Assembly (NCBI GenBank): GCA_036898135.1
Contig: CM072526.1
Span: 55,256,329-55,320,328 of the forward strand
Direction of reading: 5' to 3'
Length of the DNA stretch: 64,000 nt
From: Oncomelania hupensis
Taxonomy: Eukaryota; Mollusca; Gastropoda; Littorinimorpha; Pomatiopsidae
Shown here in pieces: positions 1 through 11,439 of this stretch (positions are counted from its first letter, which is position 1; each line of letters begins with the position of its first letter). The translations under genes and the position numbers were made by a program. The notes beneath the pieces are model-generated. The model did not search any database. It was not told where the DNA came from and saw nothing but the letters and a program-made list of their open reading frames with translations.

Positions 1-300
1 AAACATTTCCAAAATTTTGCAGATCTGTGCATGATGAGTCCTAATTAGTTCAAATGATATAGAAAAATATTGTCCGTGCGTTTGTCTGTCTGTCCACCAT
101 CTGCTGTCCGCCCTCTGTCTGTGCACAAACTTTAAAGTGACTAAGTACTCAGCCTACAACTATCACAGCCAAACTTGGTAAGATGGTGTATACCAATGAG
201 ACCTCGAAAATGATCAGTGAATTAATGACTTCATTTCCAGTTCACAGGGTTATCAAATGTTAGTCAAAAAATAGAAAACAAAAGCACAAACACTGATAGG
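1..300. repeat. Interspersed repeat, unknown class, partial copy
   Basis: Sequence such as gatgagtcctaattagt and acttggtaagatggtgta recurs in the copies at 10690-22510 and 55290-57365, so this is a third partial member of that family. No coding potential is visible. Confidence 0.6.
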
Positions 301-394
301 CGAACACAGAGGACAGTGGACAATGTATTTGAGCTCAGTTGTCTGGGTGTTAGATGATGCAACTAAAGGCTGCAAGTGGGTGCCTCAGGCGGCG

Positions 395-1108
395 TGAGTT
401 AGATCCTGTATCAGCCATTGGCCAGTGCCTTGAGCAGCTGTTGAGGTAGATCCTGTATCAGCCATTGGCCAGTGCCTTGAACAGCTATTGAGGTAGATCT
501 TGTATCAGCCATTGGCCAGTGCCTTGAGCAGCTATTGAGGTAGATCCTGTATCAGCCATTGGCCAGTGCCTTGAACAGTTTTTGAGGTAGATCCTGTATC
601 AGCCATTGGCCAGTGCCTTGAACAGCTGTTGAGGTAGATCCTGTATCGGCCATTGGCCAGTGCCTTGAGCAGCTATTGAGGTAGATCCTGTATCAGCCAT
701 TGGCCAGTGCCTTGAACAGTTTTTGAGGTAGATCCTGTATCAGCCATTGGCCAGTGCCTTGAACAGCTGTTGAGGTAGATCCTGTATCAGCCATTGGCCA
801 GTGCCTTGAACAGTTTTTGAGGTAGATCCTGTATCAGCCATTGGCCAGTGCCTTGAACAGTTTTTGAGGTAGATCCTGTATCAGCCATTGGCCAGTGCCT
901 TGAACAGCTGTTGAGGTAGATCCTGTATCGGCCATTGGCCAGTGCCTTGAACAGCTATTGAGGTAGATCCTGTATCAGCCATTGGCCAGTGCCTTGAACA
1001 GCTGTTGAGTTAGATCCTGTATCAGCCATTGGCCAGTGCCTTGAACAGCTATTGAGTTAGATCCTGTATCAGCCATTGCCCAGTGCCTTAAGCAGCTGTT
1101 GAGGTGGA
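395..1108. repeat. 47-bp minisatellite, about 15 copies
   Basis: A unit containing gccattggccagtgccttga recurs every 47 bp with few substitutions. The last unit runs into a SINE-like tail (gcgctatataat, then aaataaat). A diverged single relative lies near 3880-3975, so the array probably expanded inside a SINE-like element. It sits just upstream of the first exon. Confidence 0.9.
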
Positions 1109-1163
1109 TATGCGCTATATAATAATCATGAAATAAATGAATAGGACATTGTTTGTTCAACAG

Positions 1164-1290
1164 ACTGCACATGCTGAAGCTGCTGATAGGGTGGGATGTC
1201 AACCCCTTGGTCCACAACAAGGAAGGCAAAAGGGCGTTGGATTGTGTGGACAGACAAGTACACAGAGATATCCACGATTTCCTGGAGAGG
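1164..1290 (+). CDS. TRANK1-like exon: ankyrin repeat, end uncertain
   Basis: After an acceptor (tttgttcaacag) the frame with codons at 1165 reads LHMLKLLIGWDVNPLVHNKE and continues as a typical end of an ankyrin repeat (NKEGKRALD). It resembles the 7779 exon (NSEGKMAIDYL) and begins in the same phase, so the two look like related ankyrin exons. An in-frame TAA lies at 1297-1299. The donor at 1291 would end in phase 0, but the next exon at 1465 needs phase 1. A frameshift, an unseen micro-exon or an assembly indel is possible, so the 3' limit is not secure. Confidence 0.5.
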
Positions 1291-1464
1291 GTCATCTAAG
1301 AGAGGTCAGCGTTTGTCTTTGTTCATGCTCTGTCCAATCTTCCTATCCTATCCTAGTAGATGTATAGCTGTACCCTAACAAGATCCATTACAAAACGATG
1401 GTGCGTGATAAAGTTGGCCTTTGAATCAAAAGTGATGAGGTTGCCCATTTTTGTGTTTTTGCAG

Positions 1465-1835
1465 CCCCCACTCCCTACATCCCTCACAACAGGCCCTCCA
1501 CCTCCTCCTCTTCTCCATCGCCTGCTGCCAAGCCACCGCCATCAGTAACCAAACCACCGCCATCAGTAACCAAACCACTGCCATCAGTAACCAAGCCATC
1601 GCCATCACTAACCAAACCACCGCCATCAGTAACCAAACCACCGCCACCCACTGCCCAGCCTGCCCAACCCACACCAGGCAGCAAGGGAATGACCGGCGGG
1701 GCACCAAACTCCAGCCAGCAACCTTCTGGGCGTAACAGCAGCCACAAAGCAGAGGTCCGGCAACCACAGTGCAACCTGTGTGTCAGCATGATCAGCGAGG
1801 CCAGAGAGTTCTTTGCCAAGGACGAGAAATCCAAG
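1465..1835 (+). CDS. TRANK1-like exon: proline-rich linker
   Basis: The acceptor is tttttgcag and the donor is AAG|GTGAGA. The correct frame has codons from 1467 and reads through a Ser/Pro-rich stretch with about six imperfect copies of KPPPSVT, then CNLCVSMISEAREFFAKDEK into the donor at phase 0. Other frames of the Pro-rich stretch are also open because of the repeat but do not join the downstream exons. The low-complexity part is probably a disordered linker between two ankyrin sets, a region that varies in length within the family. Confidence 0.75.
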
Positions 1836-2185
1836 GTGAGAACAATAACAATGAAAGGTTTCCATGCCACCCCACAAATGATGATATTTAAAATACACTA
1901 CAACAGTGTTACACTATAATTATATATAGAGAGAACTTCAAATGTTCAAGTTATTACCCAATATACCAACAACCATCAACAACAGGGGTTGCCTAATCCC
2001 CTCAGCCGAATAAAACGTAAAAACTGTTTGTTAAATGGGGAGCAGGTGTGGTTGTAATCTTTTGGACAAATCGCTGTTTTATGTCAGTTGCAGATCCATT
2101 TATACAGTAAGGCACCCATAGGAGATTTTTACATAAACTCACTAGAGTATGTGAAATTAGCTGTCTATACATTTCCAGCCATCAG

Positions 2186-2186
<1 letters not shown>

Positions 2187-2278
<92 letters not shown>
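2187..2278. repeat. (ATT)n microsatellite at an acceptor
   Basis: About 30 ATT units run directly into the acceptor of the 2281 exon (attattacag), so the polypyrimidine tract of this intron is itself microsatellite. Long poly-Ile reading frames here are artefacts. Confidence 0.95.
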
Positions 2279-2280
2279 AG

Positions 2281-2404
2281 ATGGCCTACTCCAAACTGGT
2301 GAATGTGCTGGGCTACATACATCAGAAAGATGACCGCCATGACAAGTTTGTCACGGAGGCTCTCAACCTCATCGTTGAAGAGCTGGGCAAATCCTTGACT
2401 CCAG
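2281..2404 (+). CDS. TRANK1-like exon: helical segment
   Basis: It lies between attattacag and CCAG|GTTAGT. It starts in phase 0 (MAYSKLVNVLGYIHQKDDRH) and ends in phase 1 (KSLTP plus one base), matching both neighbours. The predicted segment is amphipathic helical, with no named domain recognised. The ATG at 2281 is internal to the gene, not a start codon, because the preceding exon joins it in frame. Confidence 0.8.
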
Positions 2405-2906
2405 GTTAGTGGGTGTTCTTTTTCTCTGCAGTAAAAATCTTGGAATGTAGTCGAGCTTCTTTAACAACAAAATCCAGCAAAAAAAAAAAGGATTGTTTTA
2501 ATGAGCACGTGTGTGTAGCAGAGCCCAAAGTCGCATGTAAACATTTTGTGTGTGTGTGTGTGTGGTGGTATATTGTTATATTGTAGCATTGATTAAATGA
2601 TTTTTTAACATCCATAGAATTGTATGCACAAGTGCGTTAATATGGAATTATGATTGGATTTGTTTTGTATTTGTCCTGTCATTTCAAGGTGTGCACAAAT
2701 GTATCCGTAGTTTTAGCGGTAAGTGGTACTTATAAAATTAATTCACTGGTTCACTGAGCTAACATGGTATAAATATACACTCATTGTCCAATCTAGCTTA
2801 AACATTGTTTTTGAGAATGTGTTTTGATATTTGTAAGTAAAAGAGAGGGAGAATGAAAGTGAGCAAAAGTGTGAGAAGTGAGCAAGAATATAATTAGAGG
2901 AGAGAG

Positions 2907-2914
2907 AGGGAGAG

Positions 2915-2976
<62 letters not shown>
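2907..2976. repeat. (GA)n microsatellite
   Basis: About 35 GA units occur in the intron between the 2281 and 5215 exons. The rest of 2405-3860 shows only AT-rich intronic sequence and a short (TG)n near 2550. Confidence 0.9.
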
Positions 2977-2977
<1 letters not shown>

Positions 2978-3981
2978 CAAAAGCTGACACAAAATGATAC
3001 GATACAGCAACAGCAACATACCATTACAGCTTACCAGTCTATGCTCTGTTGCCTGCTGTGCTCCTTTTAGCAATATCCAAAATAACTGTTATTTCAACAC
3101 TATTTATGTCAGTGTTGTGAATTACTGCTAAATTGCAATAAATGCATTCTTTCTGGCTTCACTGCCTAGTCCAAAGTCCAAACTTTTCCACAAGTTCAAA
3201 CACAAAACTAATATGTTCCCTATCTTCTAGCTGCAGTTACATGTACCCAAGCTTGGTGACAAGCCATTGTCTGGTATGTCCCCATAGATGGGTGATATAG
3301 ACATTCTTTCAAAATAAGACTCATTTGCTGTTTGTGATTTTGAAAATTGTCCTTGAAGGAAGTATGTAATATAACCACTGTAGCGTAACAGGTCTGCAGG
3401 TCTTGTATTATACACTTTGTTTTGCCTTGGATCATGGATTTCAGTGGGCTTGATGGTGTGTGGATGGGTTGTGTGTTGTCCTGTTGATGTGACTGGTTGC
3501 TGGCGCCTGTGGTGGACAGTGTGGTAGGATGGAGAGAAAGGGGCAAGCGCGTTGGCTGTGTGAGTTGGCGTGTGTTGCAGTGATTTAGAGGTAGTCTGTG
3601 TGTTACAGATGGCATTTAAAGTTTTAATGTCGTGCATAGAGCTATATTGTATGTGTTACAGATGGCATTTTAAGTTTAAGTGTCATGCATAGAACTATAT
3701 GGTATGTGTGTATGATAATGGTTGCATGTAAGTAGATCTTACTTTATTACTTTTTAGTCCTTATTTATGTTGTTGCATGCATGGACGGTGTACCAAAGGC
3801 AAATTTGTGGTTTGTATGGGACAATAAAGTTGTGTTGTATTGTATTGTAGTGGGTTGTGTGGGCATCAGACAGTGCGTCCAATGGCTGCAGATGGCGCCT
3901 CAGGCCACTTAAGTGAGATCTGTTATCTGCCAGCGCCTTGCTCAGCTCTTGAGCTGGAAAAAACACTTCATAAGCCATTAA

Positions 3982-4860
3982 CCCCTTACCTGCCGTAATA
4001 AAAAAGCGCACCTGTACTCCTGTATGCCGGAGCAAAAATTTGACTTTTGAGGGTGTGTTCACTCAAACGTGAATAATTCAGGCATTTGAAGAGATATCTC
4101 TTAGATATTTGGCAAGTTTTTTTTGTAACATCCCTGGCTTCAATTTCAAGTAAAAATAGTTTCATTTGACAAGACATAAATTTTTAAAGTAATTATTTAT
4201 TCTTGTTTTTTTCCGTGGTCAAGCATTTTTGGAACATAAAAACACACATCAACACAAAAAATGCAGGACAGAACACCACAAAAAACTGGTGTAACAAAAA
4301 GACAAACATCAAGCACTCATTAAACTACTTGGAAATCAACTTCACTGCTATATCATCCACAGAAATAAGGGGTACCTGTCTATGGTAAGGCAAGTCCGAA
4401 TCACACGTCATACTCCACAGCTGTAGAGACTCAGCCAGTAACAAAGTCACAACCCACAGAGCAGCCAAAGTCCACACACTACTTCCAGTATATGAATTTT
4501 GTGTGATAAGGTCTTCATCATCACTTTCTTGCACTTCAAGTGCTGAATATCCTCTGAAAACAGACCTCGTAGTACCCCCTCATCATCCACCGTCCGCCAT
4601 TTTGGCTTCATGACTGAACTCTGAGAAGTACTGAAATTTCAAAACTTGTGCAAATTTCGTTTTTTGCAATTTATAACGGTCAAAGGGAAAGAACCGTTGG
4701 TTGGAGATTTCTAGCTGCTCTGCCAACAGTTACTGCTGTTACCTCCCTTCTTTGGTGACTACAGAATGCCGATGAATAATACACGTACGGCGATCATTTT
4801 TGGGCACACAGGAAGCAGAAAATCACGCCATACGATGTACGGCGGTGGGCAGTTAAGGGG
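3982..4860. mobile_element. piggyBac-like non-autonomous element
   Basis: TTAA duplications at 3978-3981 and 4861-4864 flank terminal inverted repeats beginning CCCCTTA and ending TAAGGGG. This is the signature of piggyBac elements. Only short AT-rich open frames lie inside, so it depends on a transposase elsewhere. It split a SINE-like tail: sequence before the left TTAA continues as aataaataaataaac after the right one. Confidence 0.8.
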
Positions 4861-5214
4861 TTAAATAAATAAATAAACAATGAAAACTCATTGCAGGGTT
4901 TATAAGTAAGTGTATGAGCTTAGCACTAAAATTTCCAACCCATTTCAGTGTGTGTGTATGTGATTGTCAGTATATGAGGGCAAGCATTATTGCTACCACT
5001 GAAATGTTCAGTGTTATGTATGTGATTGTCAGTATATGATGCCTCAGTGTTAGACTAGTGTTATTATTGTAACACCGTTGTAAAAAGACTCTCCTTATAA
5101 TTGCATGAGGACAATAAAAGTCCTTCTTTCTTGCTTTCATTTTAAATGAGCCTATGACAAAAATGTCTCCTGTACAAGATTTTGTAAGTGGTATCATTGA
5201 CTTGTGGCTTTCAG

Positions 5215-5426
5215 ATGTGCCTGATGTGCTGCTGAAAGTGTCCCAGGGCCATCTGCACAAGATCCTGGAGAAGTTGGCCTCGCAGAACAAGTGGCGCCAG
5301 ATGGAGGTGGTGGTCAACAAAGCTAAAGCCAACGATGTTCCTCGGGGGTCTTTCGCTCACAACATGTCTGTCTTAGCGCTGGTTAGAGACAAGGCCTTGT
5401 GTGGTGCTGAGACTCAGAGGCTACAA
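5215..5426 (+). CDS. TRANK1-like exon: helical segment before ankyrins
   Basis: The acceptor is gtggctttcag and the donor is CAA|GTAATG. It starts in phase 1 (completing Asp, then VPDVLLKVSQGHLHKILEKL) and ends in phase 0 at RLQ. The next exon continues it as an ankyrin helix (LLMQHGAQLRD). It is rich in Leu, Lys and Val with helix-turn-helix spacing, consistent with ankyrin- or TPR-like solenoid. Confidence 0.85.
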
Positions 5427-5841
5427 GTAATGGTTCTTTTCTTCTTTCTTTAACATTTGTAGTATGATCATCAACATCATCATCATCATTGTCATAACAT
5501 CATCATCCTCATCATCATCCTCATTATCATGTTTGCTCTTTTGCTGCCAGGAAGTTTGATGACAGTGATGATACTTGCAATAACAAGAAAATGTTGAAAA
5601 ACTTACTGGTACTTTGCATTCAAAATCATGATGGGTTGTTGATAACGGTGACACAGACAGCTGAGATAATGCAGCAGTCTGGACAGTGATGATTTCTGTG
5701 TGGAACATAGTGATTATGATGATGGTAGTTTTTATATTGTTCAAGCGGTTGGTGTGCTTCTATGCATAGCGAACAGTGAGGATGATAAATCAGTGGTAGT
5801 GTTGATGACTTTGATGAAACAACTATTGTCAGATACTAAAG

Positions 5842-6034
5842 CTGCTGATGCAACACGGAGCACAACTGCGAGATCAGCAGAAGAGAGACTGCATGATAGC
5901 CGCCATAGAACACGGAGAATTCCGCATTGTGGAACAGCTTGTGGATATGGGAGTATCTCCTCAACACATCTCCCTGGAGAAAGGCGACACGCCCTTGCAC
6001 GCTGCTCTTACCATCGCCCTGGATAAGGACAAAG
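5842..6034 (+). CDS. TRANK1-like exon: ankyrin repeats
   Basis: The acceptor is actaaag and the donor is AAAG|GTGAGT. In phase 0 it reads LLMQHGAQLRDQQKRDCMIA, then VEQLVDMGVSP and GDTPLHAALTIAL. The GDTPLHAA core is the diagnostic ankyrin TPLH box. It ends in phase 1. Ankyrin repeats usually mediate protein contacts; the partner is unknown. Confidence 0.9.
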
Positions 6035-6511
6035 GTGAGTGGGGACAGACAAATGGGATTGAAGTTGGCCCTGAGAAAAGGGAGATAACCTAATGCTTTT
6101 TCCCCTTACAACTGGAAAGGCTCAGGGCAAATCTATACCCATTACTCACTATTTAGTTCATCTTGTTCTGTTTTACTTCATTATATTTTATTTGTTGTAC
6201 ATTGTGCTGTTGGATGTGATGGACATTGTGATGAAGTGTTGTAGCATAGGTCTCTTTATTTGGAGCAGGTCACACTTCTGTTACAAGTAAAGGCAATGTC
6301 TATATTGTTGCCAGACAATGAAGTTGTATTGTTTTGTATTGTATTGTAGTTATATTGTATTTATATTATTGTATTATATGTGTTTATATTGTATTTATGT
6401 TGTATTTATATTGTATTGCATTCATATTGGACTGTATTGAATGTATTTATATTGTATTGTATGTGTTTATATTGTATTTCTATGGTATATTGCGTGTGTT
6501 TGTGTTTTCAG

Positions 6512-6662
6512 GCAACAACTTCAGTCTGCTGGAGAAGCTGCTGACCATGTGTGAAGCAGGGCCGGAAAAGTTCCCTGTCCTTGACCTTGCCAAGACAGAT
6601 CAGCACAACAACACCCTTCTGCATCTGGCCTCGCGTAGCAACTACAGCAAGCACTCACACAA
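6512..6662 (+). CDS. TRANK1-like exon: ankyrin repeat
   Basis: The acceptor is gtgttttcag and the donor is AA|GTACGC. It starts in phase 1 (GNNFSLLEKLLTMC) and contains DQHNNTLLHLASRSN, another ankyrin core. It ends in phase 2, which matches the 7779 exon exactly (Lys split by the intron). A partial copy of its last 25 bp follows at about 6687-6715, an early case of exon-end duplication in this gene. Confidence 0.85.
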
Positions 6663-6845
6663 GTACGCTGTAGTAAAAACAGTATGACTATAACAAGCAC
6701 TCACACAAGTACACTGTAGTGTAGACAGTATAACAATACAATGGGTGCTGAAAGCCAGAGTTTAGCTATGACAACCAGACTTGTCAGTAAAAATGAACCA
6801 AATACCACTAGCTGTTGACAAATGGAGGGCTGAGGTGTCCTTTCT

Positions 6846-7365
6846 TTACCTCACATTCAAACTGTATTGTTTCACTGTGTAAAGTGGTGGCTTCCATCAT
6901 CACATGGACAACTTACCTCACATTCAAACTGTATTGTTTCACTGTGTAGAGTGGTGGCTTCCATCATCACATGGACAACTTACCTCACATTCAAACTGTA
7001 TTGTTTCACTGTGTAGAGTGGTGGCTTCCATCATCACTGGGACAACTTACCTCACATTCAAACTGTATTGTTTCACTGTGTAGAGTGGTGGCTTCCATCA
7101 TCACTGGGACAACTTACCTCACATTCAAACTGTATTGTTTCACTGTGTAGAGTGGTGGCTTCCATCATCACTGGGACAACTTACCTCACATTCAAACTGT
7201 ATTGTTTCACTGTGTAGAGTGGTGGCTTCCATCATCACTGGGACAACTTACCTCACATTCAAACTGTATTGTTTCACTGTGTAGAGTGGTGGCTTCCATC
7301 ATCACTGGGACAACTTACCTCACATTCAAACTGTATTGTTTCACTGTGTAGAGTGGTGGCTGTCA
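6846..7365. repeat. 67-bp minisatellite, about 8 copies
   Basis: Units contain ttacctcacattcaaactg and gtgtagagtggtggcttcc. The first two copies carry catcacatgg and the later ones catcactggg, which shows the direction of recent expansion. Confidence 0.95.
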
Positions 7366-7778
7366 CTGTGCCCCCTCCCCCCTTCCTCCTCCCCTCTCCG
7401 CCCTCTGGGGTAACCTTTTTTACAAAGATGTGACACTTCAAGGTCATTCTTCACATACCTTTGGATGCATCCAATGTAACTTTAACACACAAAATTTGCT
7501 TTCCACCTTCTATAAACAGCCATCTCTTTAGATTGGCTGAGCTTTGAGCTTCACTGAGGAAAAACACATGTATAGCATCCTGTAGTACGATTATTATTAT
7601 TATTTTATTTAAAAAAAAAAATTATTATTATTTGTAGTGGCGTTATTATTACTATTATTATTATTACTATTATTATTACTACTACTATTATTATTATTAT
7701 TTGTTTGCTATTATTATTATTATTAAGATTATGAGTATTGTTACCACTATTATTACTATTAATTATTATTATTGTTAG

Positions 7779-8016
7779 GGCGGTGGAATTGCTGGTGTCC
7801 AAAGACATCCCTCTTGACGTCAAGAACAGTGAGGGGAAGATGGCCATTGACTACCTCAAGGCTCACGACCGTCGTACGCAGTACCTGAAAGTGGCGGGCA
7901 AGCAGACCAGCGCAGCGGTGGCCAAGAAGAAAGCAGATCACAGCGGGCAGGGCGACACAGCAAGTCCCACCATGGAGGATGGAAGGTTGGGTGATGGAGG
8001 GGATAATGAGGAAAAG
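7779..8016 (+). CDS. TRANK1-like exon: last ankyrin repeat and linker
   Basis: The acceptor is attgttag and the donor is AAAAG|GTTAGT. In phase it reads AVELLVSKDIPLDVKNSEGK, then MAIDYLKAHDRRTQYLKVAG, a terminal ankyrin repeat. A hydrophilic Lys/Gly/Asp-rich linker ends EEK in phase 0. The acceptor lies in an ATT-rich stretch (7585-7775). Confidence 0.85.
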
Positions 8017-8563
8017 GTTAGTTTGTTTTTTTACTTTATTATGTAGCCGTGTTGGCTACTGGAATTTCTTACCCTACAATACGTACGCTTTACTCTGTCT
8101 CTGTTAGGTTTAAGCTATCTATGTGCTATTACTTGAAATAAACTTTTTAGATCCCTTAAAGAACATCACTGTTAGACTTAGCAGTAAATTCTCTATCAGA
8201 ATATATAAACCCTATTTTGAATTTATGTAGCAGCTTTGAAGAGGAGCGCGATGTTAACATGGACTTCATATCACCCATATTTCAGTTTGTTCCCATCTTG
8301 TTAAACATTAAACAAATGCAGGTAACAGTCCAAGTAACAGCAGGACTGACATAAAAGTTTAGACAGATGATTTAATTTTCAGGTAGATCTCTTTAAACCC
8401 TTGATATAAAATGTCAACATCTTTCACTGTAATATTTCCTATCAGGACAACTTGAGCTTGCCTTTCCTGTTTTATTGTCTTAGCTCATTCAAAACCAAAC
8501 AAAAAGAAGGATTTTGAAGTGAAATTGAGGAAAACAAATTGATGCAACATTTCATTGCTGTAG

Positions 8564-8702
8564 GAAAGGGCAGAATTGGAGAAGACCACTGTGGACACCA
8601 GAGGACTGAAGACCAAAGACGCTGTCACTTTGCTGACTGGACTGGTCCACAGCCTCAGTGACCTCACACCCGCCGAGGCCAAACTGGCCAAGATATCGAA
8701 GG
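8564..8702 (+). CDS. TRANK1-like exon: helical segment
   Basis: The acceptor is cattgctgtag and the donor is AAGG|GTGAGC. It reads ERAELEKTTVDTRGLKTKDA in phase 0 and ends LAKISK plus one base (phase 1). No named domain is recognised; a helical linker after the ankyrin set is likely. Confidence 0.8.
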
Positions 8703-8765
8703 GTGAGCAGTTTTATTGTGTGAATAATAACGCCGCTTTAACAGCGTGAGAGGAGTAAAGAGTCA

Positions 8766-9215
8766 GGCCTGCTAATTACGTTTAGCTTTGGACCTAGTGT
8801 TGACAAACCTACTTCAGCCTGCTAATTATGTTTTGCTTTGGACCTAGTGTTGACAAACCTACTTCAGCCTGCTAATTAAGTTTAGCTTTGGACCTAGTGT
8901 TGACAAACCTACTTCAGCCTGCTAATTACTTTTAGCTTTGGACCTAGTGTTGACAAACCTACTTCAGCCTGCTAATTACGTTTAGCTTTGGACCTAGTGT
9001 TGACAAACCTACTTCAGCCTGCTAATTACGTTTAGCTTTGGACCTAGTGTTGACAAACCTACTTCAGCCTGCTAATTACTTTTAGCTTCGGACCTAGTGT
9101 TGACAAACCTACTTCAGCCTGCTAATTACGTTTAGCTTTGGACCTAGTGTTGACAAACCTACTTCAGCCTGCTAATTACTTTTAGCTTTGGACCTAGTGT
9201 TCACCAACCTATTTC
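8766..9215. repeat. 50-bp minisatellite, 9 copies
   Basis: The unit contains tttagctttggacctagtg and gacaaacctacttcagcc. Variants differ mainly at one base (attacg, attact or attaag). Confidence 0.95.
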
Positions 9216-9439
9216 AGCCCATACCATCCATCGGCTATTCTGCATGTTTGGCGTTGTTATTATTATTTGTTTTCAGTTTGAGATTGGACAGGCGTACATT
9301 ACAGCCTACTCTTAAAAACCGCAGTACAGGTTCAGGCAGGTTGTCAGGAGTAGCAAGTCTCTGCAGAAGACACACTAGCATAGAATGTCACTAAAACTTG
9401 ATATGTCAATAATAATAATATTAACACAGGATGCCATCA

Positions 9440-9625
9440 CACGCTTTCTCTTCAATCAAATTCATTTAGACGGACTGCATCCAGTACTGTTAATGAAGGG
9501 AGGGAGGAAACTGCAGTTCCCAGAGAAAACGCTGGCTGACCTCAAAGGTCAGGTACATAATTAAACGCGTGACCTTTGGCCTAGGAAACCAGTACCCTAC
9601 CACTGTGCTACCAGCCCTCCGCATA
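9440..9625 (-). repeat. tRNA-like SINE fragment
   Basis: On the minus strand the sequence begins ggagggctggtagcacagtg, an A-box-like D arm (tagcacagtggta). A degenerate B-box-like gtcacgcgttta follows, then a body with gttttctctggga. That body motif recurs in the minus-strand elements near 45250 and 54990. The pol III boxes are degraded. Confidence 0.5.
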
Positions 9626-9870
9626 AGAGTTGATTGCCAACCTTCTGTGGTACTCAATGTGTTGTCAGTTGTTCATGTTCATTAGTCAGTAAAAGTCAGT
9701 CATAATGGTTGATTGCCAACCTTCTGTGGCCTCCAACGTGTTATCAGTTCATGTTCTTTGGTGAGTAAAATTCCGTCATAATAGTTGATTGTCAATCTTC
9801 TGTGGCCCCGCAAGGTGTTATCAGTTGTTCATGTTCAGTAAAAGTCAGACATTGATCTTTACTCTGTGGA

Positions 9871-10302
9871 TGTAGGCAAGTGGCTGGAGATGGACAATGA
9901 GTCATTGATCTTTACTTTTGGAATTGACTGTTGTAGGCAAGTGGCTGGAAATGGACAATGAGTCATTGATCTTTACTTTTGGAATTGACTGTTGTAGGCA
10001 AGTGGCTGGAGATGGACAATGAGTCATTGATCTTTACTTTTGGAATTGACTGTTGTAGGCAAGTGGCTGGAGATGGACAATGAGTCATTGATCTTTACTT
10101 CTGGAATTGACTGTTGTAGGCAAGTGGCTGGAGATGGACAATGGGTCATTGATCTTTACTTTTGGAATTGACTGTTGTAGGCAAGTGGCTGGAGATGGAC
10201 AATGAGTCATTGATCTTTACTTTTGGAATTGACTGTTGTAGGCAAGTGGCTGGAGATGAACAATGAGTCATTGATCTTTACTTTTGGAATTGACTGTTGT
10301 AG
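9871..10302. repeat. 61-bp array duplicating the 10303 acceptor
   Basis: About seven units, each containing gactgttgtag followed by gcaagtggctggagatgg, precede the true exon, which begins with the same bases. Each unit therefore carries the acceptor plus about 18 bp of exon start. Only the last copy opens into coding sequence; the others continue as acaatgagtcattgatc with in-frame stops. Confidence 0.95.
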
Positions 10303-10502
10303 GCAAGTGGCTGGAGATGGAAAAGGCACCAGAAATGGAGAGAGAGAGTGTGGTGTACAGTGAGGATGAAGAAGAAGAATTGAAGAACCCCCATGAATCC
10401 CTCAAGCCCAGTCCTGAGGGTGATGCCCACTCTGCCTTGCCACAAGACGAGGAAGACGCAGAGGAGGAGGAGGAGGATGTGGAGGAAGAGGAGGAGGAGA
10501 AA
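10303..10502 (+). CDS. TRANK1-like exon: acidic linker
   Basis: The acceptor is gttgtag and the donor is GAAA|GTAAGG. It starts in phase 1 (GKWLEMEKAPEMERESVVYS) and ends in a long Glu-rich run at phase 0. The acidic tract (about 10360-10500) is probably disordered. Codon content is almost entirely GAG/GAA/GAT, a likely site of in-frame length variation. Confidence 0.85.
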
Positions 10503-10572
10503 GTAAGGACAGAGGAGGATTTGTACCTTTGTCTTTGTAGTGTTAGCCTGCATGCCCATTGTCTCAACACAT

Positions 10573-10606
<34 letters not shown>

Positions 10607-10747
10607 TGTAGTTGTCATCATCATCATCATCCTCATCCTCATTTTTATTGACTCGCATGCATAGCTATGTTACTGTACTCAACCCCCCCAAATTATTCCC
10701 AGATTTTTGCAAATCTGTGCAAGATGAGTCCTATATAGTCCAATAAT

Positions 10748-11173
10748 CAGAGGTGCCAACCAGTACGGATTGACCGTATTTAATTCCGGCGAAGTGAATT
10801 AAATACGGAAATATGGTAGCTTTTTTAAAAATACGGTGGAGAAGTTGCCAATCGTTTTATCTTTGCCAGCGGTGCTTCTGTACCGGTGTCTGGTCTCATA
10901 ATAGTACTGCTGCACTCACCGAACGTCGCTGTGTTCAACAAGCTGATTTTCATGGTGATTTTAGAGTAAAACAAGTGTGGTGTTCAACAAGCTGATTTTC
11001 ATGGTGATTTTAGAGGACTGAAAATAGCCTGCTGTTTCAGAGGGAAGCCTGTCGTTACTTTATAATGTCATAGGCTCGGTTTTGCAAGAAAAAAAATACT
11101 GACAAGTGTTAAAAAAATACTGACAAACGGGTCTGGAAATACTGACAAGAAGATTAGGGGGTTGGTACCTCTG
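10748..11173. mobile_element. hAT-like non-autonomous element, 6-bp TSD
   Basis: Ends are CAGAGGTGCCAACC and GGTTGGTACCTCTG, flanked by aataat at 10742-10747 and 11174-11179. CAGAGGTG-type ends are typical of hAT. No transposase is present. Confidence 0.8.
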
Positions 11174-11439
11174 AATAATGATTTTTTTTTTTTTAAGTCT
11201 GTCCGTCTGTGTCTGCCATTTGCCATCTGTCTGTGTGATACTTGCAAGTGGATTAATATCTCAGAACCTATTTCATCTATCATCATCAAACTTGGTAAAA
11301 TGGTATATGCCCATGAGACGTCATAAATAATCAGTGAATGAATGACTTCACTTCAAGGTCAAGGTCAAAGGGTCAACAAATGTTAGTAAAAAAATAACAA
11401 TTTTTCACAAAATTTCACTTTTTTTCTAGGTTATTAATA

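Noticed and set aside
2170..2276. Long poly-isoleucine reading frame
   Set aside because: It is the (ATT)n microsatellite read in one frame; the real exon begins at 2281.
11340..11400. Nuclear receptor element (aaggtcaaggtca)
   Set aside because: The motif belongs to an interspersed repeat family and occurs by copy; no evidence for regulation of this gene.
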